Translations under genes and position numbers: made by a program | Shown here: positions 49,457 to 58,224 of the stretch, one piece after another | How the letters are laid out: every line of letters starts with the position of its first letter | How positions within the stretch are numbered: the first letter of the stretch is position 1 | Notes under the pieces: generated by a model | The model's database searches: none | What the model was told of the DNA's origin: nothing | The model's input: only the letters and a program-made list of their open reading frames with translations | Origin: Globodera rostochiensis | Lineage: Eukaryota > Nematoda > Chromadorea > Rhabditida > Heteroderidae | Assembly (NCBI GenBank): GCA_018350325.1 | Contig: JAEVLN010000031.1 | Span: 99,776 to 163,775 of the forward strand | Length of the DNA: 64,000 nt | Direction: 5' to 3'

Positions 49457-49924
49457 ATGTGTTAATATTGCATGAAAACTTTAAAAAATATAGTTGGAAG
49501 GCTTGTTGTATATTAGTTTAGTTACTGTATTAAAAAGGATGACTTCTTTTATTCTATATATTTTGAGACTTAAAATAATTATTAATTATAGCTGTATACA
49601 TTTTTAAAATGTTCAATATTAATTACATTTTTCTCAAGAATCTTAATACTGAGTCGAAAATAAAATATTTGAATTTAATTTTTTTATGTATTAATTTTAT
49701 GGTAATTAGCTAACATTATGCTGCGCGATCCACACAATTTAATAAAAAAACACTATGCCTGAAGAGAATGCAAATAAACACTTCCTTGAAATTTGCATGT
49801 CCGCAAATACTTCTTCGAACACGTCGATTGCCAGTTTCCTACTTAAGTAAGAAGAAAAGTTGGCAGTTTATTTGGCTAATTTTCAAATATAATTACTTAT
49901 CTTTATATAAGGTTTATTTTATTG
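49457..49924. other. Element interior, AT-rich
   Basis: No gene seen. Confidence 0.3.
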
Positions 49925-50065
49925 GAATGGCAAATTAAAATTTAAAACAATAAAGTATTGACCATTTTGCAACATCTTTGTAATGTCGTATCTGAATGTT
50001 GCTGGGGGATGATTTTTTGCATATGGGTCCCAATAATAATTTAATTTGCTCTTTAAACATGAGGG
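49925..50065 (+). repeat. Dispersed repeat R1, copy 2
   Basis: Related to 25,364-25,520. On the minus strand both copies can be read as FKEQIKLLLG then NIQI and HYKDVAK; the 25 kb copy has stops, whereas this one is open (49,935-50,150). Confidence 0.8.
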
Positions 50066-50217
50066 CATGTGCAACATACGAGGTAGTTTTTCCAAAAGTT
50101 ATTTGTGGCCTTAAATCATTCAAAAAAACAAACTTACAACGAAAAAGCAAAAAACATGAATGGATTCATGTGCTTTATGGATTTCTTAGTGCCGGCAAAC
50201 CTCGCCTAAAATATTGA
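49996..50217 (+). CDS. ORF of 73 residues inside the foldback-like element
   Basis: Plus-strand frame with NLICSLNMRACATYEVVFPK then VICGLKSFKKTNLQRKSKKH and EWIHVLYGFLSAGKPRLKY, basic and well mixed. The opposite strand is also open (49,935-50,150), and the left half is dispersed repeat R1. I cannot tell which strand codes, if either. It does not look like a transposase that I know. Confidence 0.35.
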   Translation: MLLGDDFLHMGPNNNLICSLNMRACATYEVVFPKVICGLKSFKKTNLQRKSKKHEWIHVLYGFLSAGKPRLKY

Positions 50218-51855
50218 TGATCTGGTATACTTACATTGAAGCGTATATTTTTAATTATGTTCTTAAACGCTTATGAGCTTGTTCAAAAAAAATTAATAAC
50301 TAATACAAAAAAATTCCAAATGCACATAATGTTAACACCAAAAAAATGAAGACTTTGGGAAAGCTAAAATCAGAAATCATTTTTAAATAATAGAAAAAAG
50401 GAGAATATGAAATTATGATATTGTGACCTACCTGAGAAGTGATCGACAAGAGCGCTGCTTGGGCATACATTTAATTAAATTTAAGTATTAATTTAAATAT
50501 TTTTGAAATTGATGCGACGACTTAATATCTGCTACATTGTTTTTTTAATAACGCCCACGTAGTTTTCTGATTTTAAATTGGCTTTTGATTTATTACAAAT
50601 TTACTCTTTTATAAAAAGATTCTAATGCACTTAATTTACACTTAGATTAAAAATAATAAATAAAGGCCAATGAATTGTTAATTTAAGTGTTCATTACTGC
50701 GATAAAAGAGACCCAATCAGCTACAGATACTGCCTGCCATTCAAAACAAATGTTTAAATATTCATATTAAATTCATTTATATTTAAATAAATAACTAAAA
50801 TTAACAAAGCTTACTTCAAAGAAAATTGAGTTAAAAATGCTGTTACTAATAAATATATTAAAAAACGTATAAATCATAATCATAATACAAAAATGGCCAA
50901 GTTTGAACTTTTGTTGTAATATGAATATATAAGCATAAATTATTAATTCGCATAAGTAAATTATTAAGCAAAAGAAATGGCAATAAAATTATAGAAAAAA
51001 AAGAAAACATCAACTCATCAGATCTCGACCACATAAAAGCACATCAAAGAATAAATAATTTTATCATAATTTTAATGTGAATGAAAATGATTAATAATAA
51101 ATTTAACAAAACAAAGTAAAATTATTTAAATTTGCACTAATAACAAATTTACAAATAGTTGGATACGATAATAATATTTATTAACGATTGAAGATAATAT
51201 GATCCATACTATATGTAGAAAGCATATTTGATTTTAGAGCCTAAAATATACAAAAATATGCCTGGAAGCCAAGTGCAGCATTGTAGCTGAGACCAGATTA
51301 TCAAAGTAGTAATAGAAAACGAATTTGCTTAGCAAGCGTTTCCTTTTACGAAATAGTCCGCATCTGCTGTGGGGAATATAAAATCACTTGAACTTAAGTG
51401 ATAATTTGTATTATTAACTTGTGTAGTCATTATGCTTTTCAATGCATTATTTCTTTCTATAAAGGCCAGAGCTTGAAGGCTATTATATCTCTATTTAGTA
51501 TGCTATAGAATTAGTCAAAATTTTATAATTGTATTTTTGTATTTAATTAGATGTCACAAATTTATTTGCTTTTATTTTCAACTATTTTCACGAAGTTGGA
51601 ATAACTTAATTGCTTAATAATGTTTTTATTTAATATCAATTAATGCATAGTTTGCTATTTGTTGAAAAACACACAAAAATATTTATATCATGAGTTTTAG
51701 TACAACTTACAATGTGTGCAAATTGGGAATATGTCATGCCTATACTAAAAATACCAAAACAACATTGAAAATCCGTTAACTTTAAAATTAAACCAATTAG
51801 AAATAATTAATCTCAAATTTATTATATAATCCAAATATAATTTTTGCGCGTTTAG
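50218..51855. other. Element interior, AT-rich
   Basis: A GC-richer spot at about 51,255-51,370 contains no clear frame. Nothing else. Confidence 0.3.
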
Positions 51856-52026
51856 CAGAAGAAGCTCTTCGCTCGGCGGGACCTAGAAGGCCGGACCCAT
51901 GGAGATCGCACGCAGGTTTGCGCAACCATAAAGAGCGTCCGAAGAGATGTGCTTCAAACAGTCAGATCGTTGTCGGTCAAATATAAGCAGCAAATGTTAT
52001 TATTAGCAATGGCCAAAATGTTTTGA
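51856..52026 (+). CDS. Terminal exon inside the foldback-like element
   Basis: The acceptor TTTTTGCGCGTTTAG ends at 51,855. The frame runs 56 codons in phase 0 to TGA (52,024-52,026). It starts QKKLFARRDLEGRTHGDRTQ, continues VCATIKSVRRDVLQTVRSLS and ends VKYKQQMLLLAMAKMF: basic, with a long amphipathic helix. The island is the most GC-rich in the nuclear part. A frame on the same strand overlapping its end (51,991-52,115, with NCPAAALAGVGFDGSSCVEI) and one on the minus strand are also open, so the model needs testing. Function unknown; being inside the element, it could be element-encoded. Confidence 0.55.
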   Translation, partial: QKKLFARRDLEGRTHGDRTQVCATIKSVRRDVLQTVRSLSVKYKQQMLLLAMAKMF

Positions 52027-52474
52027 CGGATAATTGCCCAGCTGCGGCTTTGGCCGGTGTCGGTTTTGATGGCAGCAGTTGTGTCGAGATTGGAAAAGGA
52101 GTGCTTGTCATTTAATCAATATGTATTATTTTTTTGAAGAAAAATAATTTTTTATCCTAACATAAATTTAAAAAATTTACAAAAAAATTTAATTTTAAAT
52201 AAATTATTAGACTAAATAATTTTCAGTGTTGACAAATCTCTTCCTTTGTAAATTTTTTTCATTTATTGACAACAAATTGTACCCAAATAAAAAATAATTT
52301 TTATTTTTATATTTTTGTTAATAGGATTTATTAAGCGCTCCATTTACTTTCTGGATAGTTGCACCGTGACAGGAGTTAAATTGGTTATCTTTAAGTTTCT
52401 GCTTTATCTTTTTGATTGAAATATTGTTATAGTCCTTCATATTATTTTAATTGAATATTCATTTTTGTTTTGCA
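52027..52474. other. Element interior, mostly AT-rich
   Basis: Apart from the overlapping frame ending at 52,115, nothing is seen. Confidence 0.3.
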
Positions 52475-52960
52475 TGTTTTAATTTAACAAATAATGCAAT
52501 TAATACATTTTGTTGCAATTTGATTGGCAAAATAAAAATAAAAATAATATAAATATTAATGTATTGATTATAAAAATAATTTATTGGTGTATAAAATGAT
52601 GTACTGTTGTATTAAATACTTTGAAAACATTTGTTTTTTAATTAAAATACTTGATTGAGAATTAGAATTAAAGTGTATAATCTGATAAATTAATTTAAAA
52701 TTGAACGCATTTTGCTTAATATGAATGCAGTACGGAATGTTCATCGAGACAATCTTTTGTGGTCATTATAATTATTATAGATAGTTATAAAATAAATTTT
52801 ATATACGAATGCGCACCAAGTAAACTGTCTGCCGTTTTTTTAGGGGAATCACACATTCAGGGAGAAAAATCAAGATATGCCATCCGGAGGTGCCGAATTT
52901 AATGATGTAGAAATATTTAATTTATAAAATGGCAAAAGAAAAAGTAATTCTATAAAATGT

Positions 52961-53562
52961 TCAAAAAAGTAACTAAAAATTATTAGATGGGGTGCGTTGA
53001 TGACCAAATTACTCTAACAGTCTGACTCTCTCTTTTTAGCACACCATTTCTTCAAAAAATAAAATGTTCAAAAAAGTAACTAAAAAATTATTAGATGGGG
53101 TGCGTTGATGACCAAATTACTCTAACCGTCTGACTCTTTCTTTTTAGCACACTATTTCTTCAAAAAATAAAATGTTCAAAAAAGTAACTAAAAAATTATT
53201 AGATGGAGTGCGTTGATGACCAAATTACTCTAACCGTCTAACTCTCTCTTTTTAGCACACTAATGTTCAAAAAAGTAACTAAAAAATTATTAGATGGAGT
53301 GCGTTGATGACCAAATTACTCTAACCGTCTGACTCTCTCTTTTTAGCACAGTATTTGCAAAAAATAAAATGTTCAAAAAAGTAACTAAAAAATTATTAGA
53401 TGGGGTGCGTTGATGACCAAATTACTCTAACCATCTGACTCTCTTTTTTAGCACACTATTTCTTCAAAAAATAAAATGTTCAAAAAAGTAACTAAAAAAT
53501 TATTAGATTGGGTGCGTTGATGACCAAATTACTCTAACCGTCTAACTCTCTCTTTTGTTCAA
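52961..53562 (+). repeat. Satellite A array 3 (about 6 units of about 105 bp)
   Basis: The most regular array: GATGGGGTGCGTTGATGACC, ACTCTAACCGTCTGACTCTC and TTCAAAAAATAAAATGTTC repeat with few changes (one GATGGAGTG variant pair, one shortened unit). High similarity suggests recent amplification. Confidence 0.95.
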
Positions 53563-53675
53563 TAAAATTTTTTAGTTATTATTAAACGCTATGCAATTAA
53601 AGTTCCATTAATTATTAAGCTACGAATTTGTTGCGAAACATTTTATAGGTAGGTGCAAAAATGCGTGTAAAAATA
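53563..53675. other. Nuclear side of the nuclear-mitochondrial junction
   Basis: AT-rich sequence after the satellite, ending in AAAAATAAA. At 53,676 the sequence becomes identical to 62,883 onward, which is embedded in mitochondrial DNA, so 53,675/53,676 is the breakpoint. Confidence 0.6.
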
Positions 53676-54205
53676 AAAAATATTAAAAATTCGTTAACTT
53701 TCCTATGTCTACGTAATAAATCCTAGACAAGAAAACCTCGAGTATAGGAATAAAATAAATAAAACAACCAGAAATAAAACAACAAAGACCTAGAACACCA
53801 AAATAAACTAATAACTAATCTTCTCGAGCCAACCCAGTAACACCACCAGAGCGGAGCCTCCCTTCTACCTTTTGGCCACGAAGTAGCTAGAGTCCTTTTA
53901 ATAGCTAAAGCTTTTATTTAAAAGGACCACTAACTCCCCCTTAGACCAACACAAGGGACTCCATCTCACCATTGGCTCACCCCCTGGGGGCCCTACCCCA
54001 GGGCCGAAGGTCCTAAAGGATCAGAAAATAAAAAAAAGATATTCAAAAAATAAATAAAAACAAACAAAAAAATTATAAAAGACCAATCGAAAGTTACAAA
54101 TATAGAACAATAAAAATAAACTCTCCGAGTGATTCCTCTATAGCCCGGTGAAAATTAACAATAAAGACAACTTAGTTTGTTTACTACCCTAGTATCTCTC
54201 TCCTG

Positions 54206-54263
54206 GTACCCGTTAGGGTACTTGATTGTATGGTAATACAAGTAGCTTGCACAACTAGTGCAA
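54206..54263 (+). repeat. Three-hairpin element, copy 1
   Basis: Three perfect 6 bp stems in a row: GTACCC-GTTA-GGGTAC (54,206-54,221), TTGTAT-GGTA-ATACAA (54,226-54,241), TTGCAC-AACTA-GTGCAA (54,247-54,263). The copy near 61.2 kb has the same stems with different loops. It may be part of a structured RNA or a mobile hairpin cluster. Confidence 0.8.
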
Positions 54264-54429
54264 TCGGAATGTATATCATAATCCCTATGGGCTGATAATA
54301 ACCCACCAGATTTTGAGCAGTCCAGCTGTCGTGGACAGCTCTGGCCCTGAGGGGCTATGGGTAGCAAACAGAAGAATAAAAAAATAAAAAAAAATAACCT
54401 AGGAAAACCCGAAGAGAAAAGCAAAATTC

Positions 54430-54510
54430 GTTAGGGTGGTGGTCTGAGTCCTGTTATAGCTCCTTGCAGAGCGTCCAAACAGGCAAATTATGACCAATTG
54501 CCCCTACCCG
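54430..54510 (-). rRNA. rrnL: LSU rRNA-like segment (A-loop and following strand)
   Basis: On the minus strand GCCTGTTTGGAC resembles the A-loop (helix 92) of domain V, and GCTATAACAGGACTCAGACC resembles the conserved string before and including TCAGACC of animal mitochondrial 16S. Upstream GGTAGGGGCAATTGGTCAT also fits. A second copy lies in the direct repeat at about 63,638-63,718. Matches are by eye, so moderate confidence. Confidence 0.4.
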
Positions 54511-54605
54511 ATAGAAAACAAATAACTTAGAAATTAAAAAAAAATGGCTTAAAACAGAGAAAAAAGAGCAAATTTGATTAACTCCCCCATGCCTGCGTAA
54601 CAGGC

Positions 54606-54719
54606 TGGGGAAGAACCAGAAGGAAAAAGGAACCAAAAACAACCAAAAACAACCAAAAAAACAAAAAAAAATAAACAAAACCCTGTCTGGGAGACAAGTA
54701 TTCAAGACCCTAGATTTCC
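54606..54719. other. A-rich spacer between LSU-like segments
   Basis: Contains AACAACCAAAAACAACCAAA repeats. It separates two parts of domain V that are adjacent in ordinary LSU rRNA. Confidence 0.4.
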
Positions 54720-54990
54720 AAAGAAAGAAATTTTTAAACTCTCTCGAGGCCGGTAAAAATAACCTAGCCCCACCCTACTAAGCCGAACATCCGGAAGTAC
54801 AAGGCGGAGTTGAACTAGCGCGTTACGGACCAGTATAAGTTAACAAAGCAACGCCCTGCGGTAGCCCCCTTTCACACCCCCTTAAAAACTCCTCCCGGCG
54901 ACTAACTCCTCGGAATGAGACCAAGCTAAATCCCCAACCTTAAGATCATCTAAAAACCTCTAAAATTAAAAAAAAAGAACCAAAGAACTA
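54720..54990 (-). rRNA. rrnL: LSU rRNA-like segment (domain V, peptidyl-transferase region)
   Basis: The minus strand reads GTTAACTTATACTGGTCCGT, AACGCGCTAGTTCAACTCCG, then CTTCCGGATGTTCGGCTTAG and GGGTGGGGCTAGG. The order and spacing follow the bacterial strand ACTCCGGGGATAACAGGCTG ... CACCTCGATGTCGGCTCATC ... CCTGGGGCTGAAG of 23S domain V. The earlier part (GGTCTCATTCCGAGGAG) may be the strand before it. The agreement is partial; covariation analysis is needed. Confidence 0.5.
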
Positions 54991-55294
54991 AAGCTGGATG
55001 GTCGACCTAATCCCTAAATAGGGACTAGTAAGATAAGGGGTTTGGTAAAACCCCGGAGAATGTCAAAGAAACCTCTCCAAACTAAAAACCCTCCAGCACC
55101 CCATCTTAGCCCAGACTTAACCCAAACAAAAATACTAAATTTTAAAATAAAAAAATTGGCCTAAATAGCCTAAAAAAATTTTCAACGCCTAACCCTTCCA
55201 CCTATCAAACAAATTAATAAACAAAAAATAAAATTAAAATTTAGAATATTCAATCCCCCATTAATATAAAAAAAATAAAATAACCTGAGGAAAC
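54991..55294. other. Mitochondrial DNA, unassigned
   Basis: May be the upstream part of LSU rRNA. Contains GGACTAGTAAGATAAGGGGT and a GGGGTTTGGTAAAACCCC hairpin (about 55,037-55,054). Confidence 0.3.
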
Positions 55295-56079
55295 CTAGTG
55301 AAAAAGGGAGACGACATCCAATAATTCCAAAAGTCCTCACAAGGCTGCAGTAGCCACCACCCTAGCAGCCACAACCCCCGAAACCCGCAAACAGACATAC
55401 CCCCATTCCCCCCGGGTATGACCACAACACCCCCTAACCCTCTCTGAACTCGAAATCCTCACCCCCTCATTCAACCTAACTCCCCCCATAGATGTGTTAA
55501 AACGAACCGAAGCATTCCCAAGGTACAGAGAAGGCTCAATAAAAGATCGAGTCTCAGCAGCAGTACCGGAACCAACCACCCCTTCAAGAATAAACTCGTC
55601 TTCTACTCAACTTAAAGACCCTTGGCGCAAGCCAAGTCTAGCTTCATCCACGGACCTCAGAGGTAAACCCCCACCTCGAGATGAATAATATTCATTACGA
55701 GGTTCTACCTCCTCGGCCCTTGAACCAGAAGACAAATTAAGCCCCAAACCAACCCCCATAAAAACACGACCTTTTATTAAAAAAGATTTCAAATAGTTCA
55801 AAGTCTTTAAAAAAATTCTAAAACCCTCCAACTCTAGTAACCAAAAAAAATCAAGACCACCCACCAAAGATCCACGGCAAAAAGAAAAAAAATATGAGAT
55901 CCTAACTTTATTTAAAAATGAAATTGAAAACCCCCGAGATTTAAGTAACAAAATAAAAATAAACCCCCCCCCTAGAACCATAAATAAAAATAAGGACTTG
56001 AGAGGAAGGCCTCAAACCCCCGATAAAAAGAAACCACCTAAGCCTACTAAAGCCCGTAAAATTAACTTTCTAAAAAAAC
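55295..56079 (-). CDS. Unidentified mitochondrial reading frame fused to a cob fragment
   Basis: With TGA as Trp and AGR as Ser the minus strand is open from the cob pseudogene, in cob's native frame, for about 260 codons to TAG (55,295-55,297). The first part is hydrophobic (ALVGLGGFFLSGVWGLPLKS, then LFLFMVLGGGFIFILLLK) and could be the end of a nad subunit such as nad2 or nad5, but I cannot show it. The last 130 codons are GC-richer and hydrophilic (GSGTAAETRSFIEPSLYLGN, VRFNTSMGGVRLNEGVRISS), unlike any standard mitochondrial protein. It may be a chimera of recombined pieces and need not be expressed. Confidence 0.45.
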
Positions 56080-56648
56080 CCCCAGAAAAAAAAAATAATC
56101 TTGAAGATCAACCAAAAAATACAAAAAATAAAGATACATAACTACAAAAAAAACCTTCAAAGAGTTTCTCCTAAATACACAAACCCCTAGGAAAAAAAGA
56201 ATGAAATTCCCCCAAAAAATTGGTATAACCCCCAACAGACTAGTAATCAAGATTCTAGCTCAAAATGATACCCGAGACCAAACCATAACGTATCCTAAAA
56301 AAGAAACCAACATTAACAAAATCAAAATCCCCAAACCAAAAACTCTAATCCCTTTTAAACGGTATCTAGAATAAAAAAATCCTTTTAGAAAATGTAAAAC
56401 CCCTACAATAAAAAATAAACTAACAAAATTAAAAAGTAAAAGAAGAAAAAACCACCCCCCCATTAACTTCAAATATTAAACGCTGCCCAGAATCAAAATA
56501 GTTTGAAAAAAAAACCGAAACAATAAAAAACAAAAAAAAACCTTCTAACAACCTGAACCAAAAAAATTTTTCCTAACAAACTTCCTAGATTTCAAAAATA
56601 ACTCAAATCAAAAGAAACAGGTAAATTCCAAAATAACAAAATCTTTAT
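56080..56648 (-). pseudogene. cob: Broken second copy of cytochrome b (5' half)
   Basis: Begins like the intact gene (ATA, then KILLFWNLPVSFDLSYFWNL) and keeps GFFYSRYRLKG and GYVMVWS, but has a frameshift after VFYC, lacks about 15 codons around FALHFLLPF between two T-runs, and stops matching after the SSRLFFF motif. Of the four haem-binding histidines of cytochrome b, the first (LHFN to LLFN), third (deleted) and fourth (VVHLYF to VVMYLYF) are gone; only the second (VLHFLKG) remains. It cannot make a working protein. The sequence upstream of the start is conserved with the intact copy. From about 56,080 the frame continues into the unidentified ORF. Confidence 0.85.
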
Positions 56649-56716
56649 ATCAAATCCAAATTTTTAAAGTAAAATAAAAGATCCCTCACAGTTTCACCTG
56701 TGATCCTAGAATAAGA
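56649..56716 (-). promoter_or_regulatory. Conserved leader upstream of cob copies
   Basis: Contains a perfect hairpin CACAG-GTGAAA-CTGTG followed by ATCTTTTATTTTACTTTAAA and TTTGGATTTGATATAAAG. The same T-rich string precedes the intact cob (58,156-58,195) and the third fragment (63,935-63,965), though the hairpin sequence differs. It may be a processing site, a degenerate tRNA or a recombination tract. Confidence 0.4.
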
Positions 56717-56947
56717 CTAAAAAAAAACTAAATCCCCCCCTAACAACTTTAAATTTAAAATAAACAACACCAAAAAAAACAGGCTCCTTACCACCGACAA
56801 GCTCAAGAAAAGAAAAAACCTAAGAATTTTTAAAAACAAAACCAGATAAAAAAAAACCACAAAAACAATTAATTCAAAAAAAAAAATAAAAAAAATTAAA
56901 TGCTTCCCCTTAAAAATAAATAAAAACCTAAAAAAAAAAATAAACAA
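56717..56947 (-). CDS. nad4L: NADH dehydrogenase subunit 4L
   Basis: 76 codons from TTG (56,945-56,947; a TAG lies two codons upstream) to TAG (56,717-56,719), close to the 77-residue nematode protein. The three-helix plan is visible: IFKGKHLIFFIFFFELIVFV (with the buried Glu of helix 2), then SLSVVRSLF where AGR gives Ser (SVVSSLF), then LKLLGGDLVFF, the typical end of ND4L. It is a small membrane subunit of complex I in the inner mitochondrial membrane. It follows intact cob by 125 bp and precedes the cob pseudogene. Confidence 0.85.
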   Translation of the reverse strand: MFIFFFRFLFIFKGKHLIFFIFFFELIVFVVFFYLVLFLKILRFFLFLSLSVVRSLFFLVLFILNLKLLGGDLVFF

Positions 56948-57072
56948 AACCTAAAATCAACAAGCCTGACCTAATAATTTCCAAAAATTACCCAGTTTTT
57001 AATACCCAATACCCTTTTCTTCCATTTAACGAAAACAATAATTATAATAAGGGTAACCAAGAACACAAAAAA
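56948..57072 (-). other. Intergenic stretch, possibly armless tRNA(s)
   Basis: The minus strand contains TACCCTT and, 32 bases later, AAGGGTA, a perfect 7 bp acceptor-like stem. A mainly wobble-paired 5 bp stem (TTGTT/AATGG) can form inside it around TTCGTTA. Total length would be about 47 nt. Enoplean nematodes such as Romanomermis have tRNAs this short lacking both side arms, but no sensible anticodon is evident here. A second tRNA may lie in the remaining 70 bp; I could not fold one. Confidence 0.3.
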
Positions 57073-58155
57073 CTAAAAAAATAAATCTCTCAGAAGGGAG
57101 TTAAAAAAAACTATTGAAATTAAAAAAAAATAAAAAAACCTAAAAAACCCACCTAAAATAAGAAACGGAAATTCTAGCATAGCCCCCCCAATCCAGGTCA
57201 AAAAAAACCAAGATATAACAAAAAGAATTACAAGAACCTTATTTGACAAATCATTTAACCCCTTTTTAGACCTATTAAGCACAAACACTAGAAAAATCAA
57301 TAAACTAAAAATTAACAAAAAAACCCCCAAAGACTTACTAGAGAAAGACCGGAGAATAGCATAAGCAAACAAGAAATATCACTCAGGAACAATGTGAACT
57401 GGTCTAACCAAAAAATTGATCTCCTCGAACATTAAAAAATCCCTAAAAAAAAAAGGGAATCCGAGAAAGAATCTAAAATAAAAAAAAACTAAAAAAACAT
57501 TTAATAAATCCTTAAATCAAAAAAAAGGAAAAAACCTTTTTTTGACAAAAAAACTAAAAAAAAATAATCTTGAAGAGCTTCTATAAAAATGTAAAAAATA
57601 AAGATGCACGACTACTAAAAAAACTAGAAAAAAAGGTAACAAAAAATGCAAAGCAAAAAAAAACTTCAAGGAATTTCCACTGAATACATAAGCCCCCCAA
57701 AAAAAAAGCGTTAAATCCCCCCCAAAAATCGGCACTACCCTCAACAGACTAGTAATCACAATCCCCGCTCAAAATGATATCTGAGACCAAACCATTACAT
57801 ACCCTAAAAAGGAAACCAACATTAACAAAATCAAAATCCCCAAGCCAAAAACTCAAACCCCTTTTAAACGGTATCTAGAATAAAAAAATCCCTTTAGAAA
57901 ATGTAAAAAACCAGCAATAAAAAATAACCTAACAAAATTAAAATGTAAAAGACGAAAGAATCACCCTTCGTTAACCTCAAATATTAAATACTGCACAGAG
58001 TCAAAGGAATTTAAGGAAAAGTTAGAGTAATAAAAAACTAGTAGGAAACCCCTTGCAACCTGGATTACCAAAATTTTTCCTAACAAACTCCCTAGATTCC
58101 AAAAATAACTCAAATCAAAAGAAACAGGTAAATTTCGAAATAACAAAATCTTTAT
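57073..58155 (-). CDS. cob: Cytochrome b (intact)
   Basis: 360 codons from ATA (58,153-58,155) to TAG (57,073-57,075), slightly shorter than the 365-370 residues usual in nematodes. TGA reads as Trp (for example in EVNEG-W-FF, ISF-W-AGI and VPE-W-YFLF) and AGA/AGG as Ser (YSSYRLKG). All four haem histidines are present: LHFN, FLHFLKG, FALHFLLPF and VVHLYFLH. The Qo-site motif appears as PEW. The C-terminal part has LFAYAILRSFSSKSLGVFLL and LTWIGG. It is the central subunit of complex III in the inner mitochondrial membrane. It lies 69 bp after nad3 and 125 bp before nad4L. Confidence 0.93.
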
Positions 58156-58224
58156 ATCGGATCCTAATTTTCTTAAAGTAAAATAAAAGACCCCCCCCAG
58201 GCTTTAACAGACATAACCTGGCCC
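58156..58224 (-). other. Spacer between nad3 and cob with hairpin and T-rich leader
   Basis: CCAGG and CCTGG can pair around a 15-base loop (58,198-58,222), followed by GGGGGGGG and CTTTTATTTTACTTTAA. It could hold a degenerate tRNA (trnF or trnL are expected near cob in many nematodes), but I could not identify an anticodon arm. Confidence 0.35.

Larger units (their letters stand above)
48546..53562. mobile_element. Foldback-like element with satellite-tipped inverted arms
   Basis: Left arm 48,546-49,456 and right arm 52,475-53,562 are inverted copies. From 48,971 to 49,456 and 52,475 to 52,960 the pairing is gapless (positions sum to 101,931) and essentially identical. The outer part of each arm is satellite A in opposite orientation. 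The interior (49,457-52,474) is single-copy and holds ORFs. Long inverted repeats tipped with internal tandem repeats are the hallmark of foldback (FB) elements described in Drosophila; calling this a mobile element is inference. No target-site duplication was identified, and the right tip lies near the mitochondrial junction. Confidence 0.6.
53676..54605 (+). repeat. Mitochondrial direct repeat, copy 1 (about 930 bp)
   Basis: Matches 62,883-63,815 at an offset of 9,207 bp (drifting by 1-3 bases at the right end), almost without change up to GCGTAACAGGCT, then diverges. It holds GC-rich hairpins (CCCCTGGGGGCCCTACCCCAGGG near 53,978), one copy of the three-hairpin element and an LSU-rRNA-like segment. 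The ORF at 54,155-54,424 in it is not a convincing protein. Confidence 0.95.

Noticed and set aside
1..53675. CRISPR arrays or bacterial operons
   Set aside because: The tandem repeats lack regular unique spacers, and there are no long ORFs, operons or Shine-Dalgarno-type starts; the DNA is eukaryotic in style.
54155..54424. Minus-strand ORF in the direct repeat (also at 63,362-63,574)
   Set aside because: It crosses the three-hairpin element; palindromes and loop changes indicate structure, not protein.
55494..55688. Plus-strand ORF of 64 codons
   Set aside because: Antisense to the longer mitochondrial-code frame on the minus strand.
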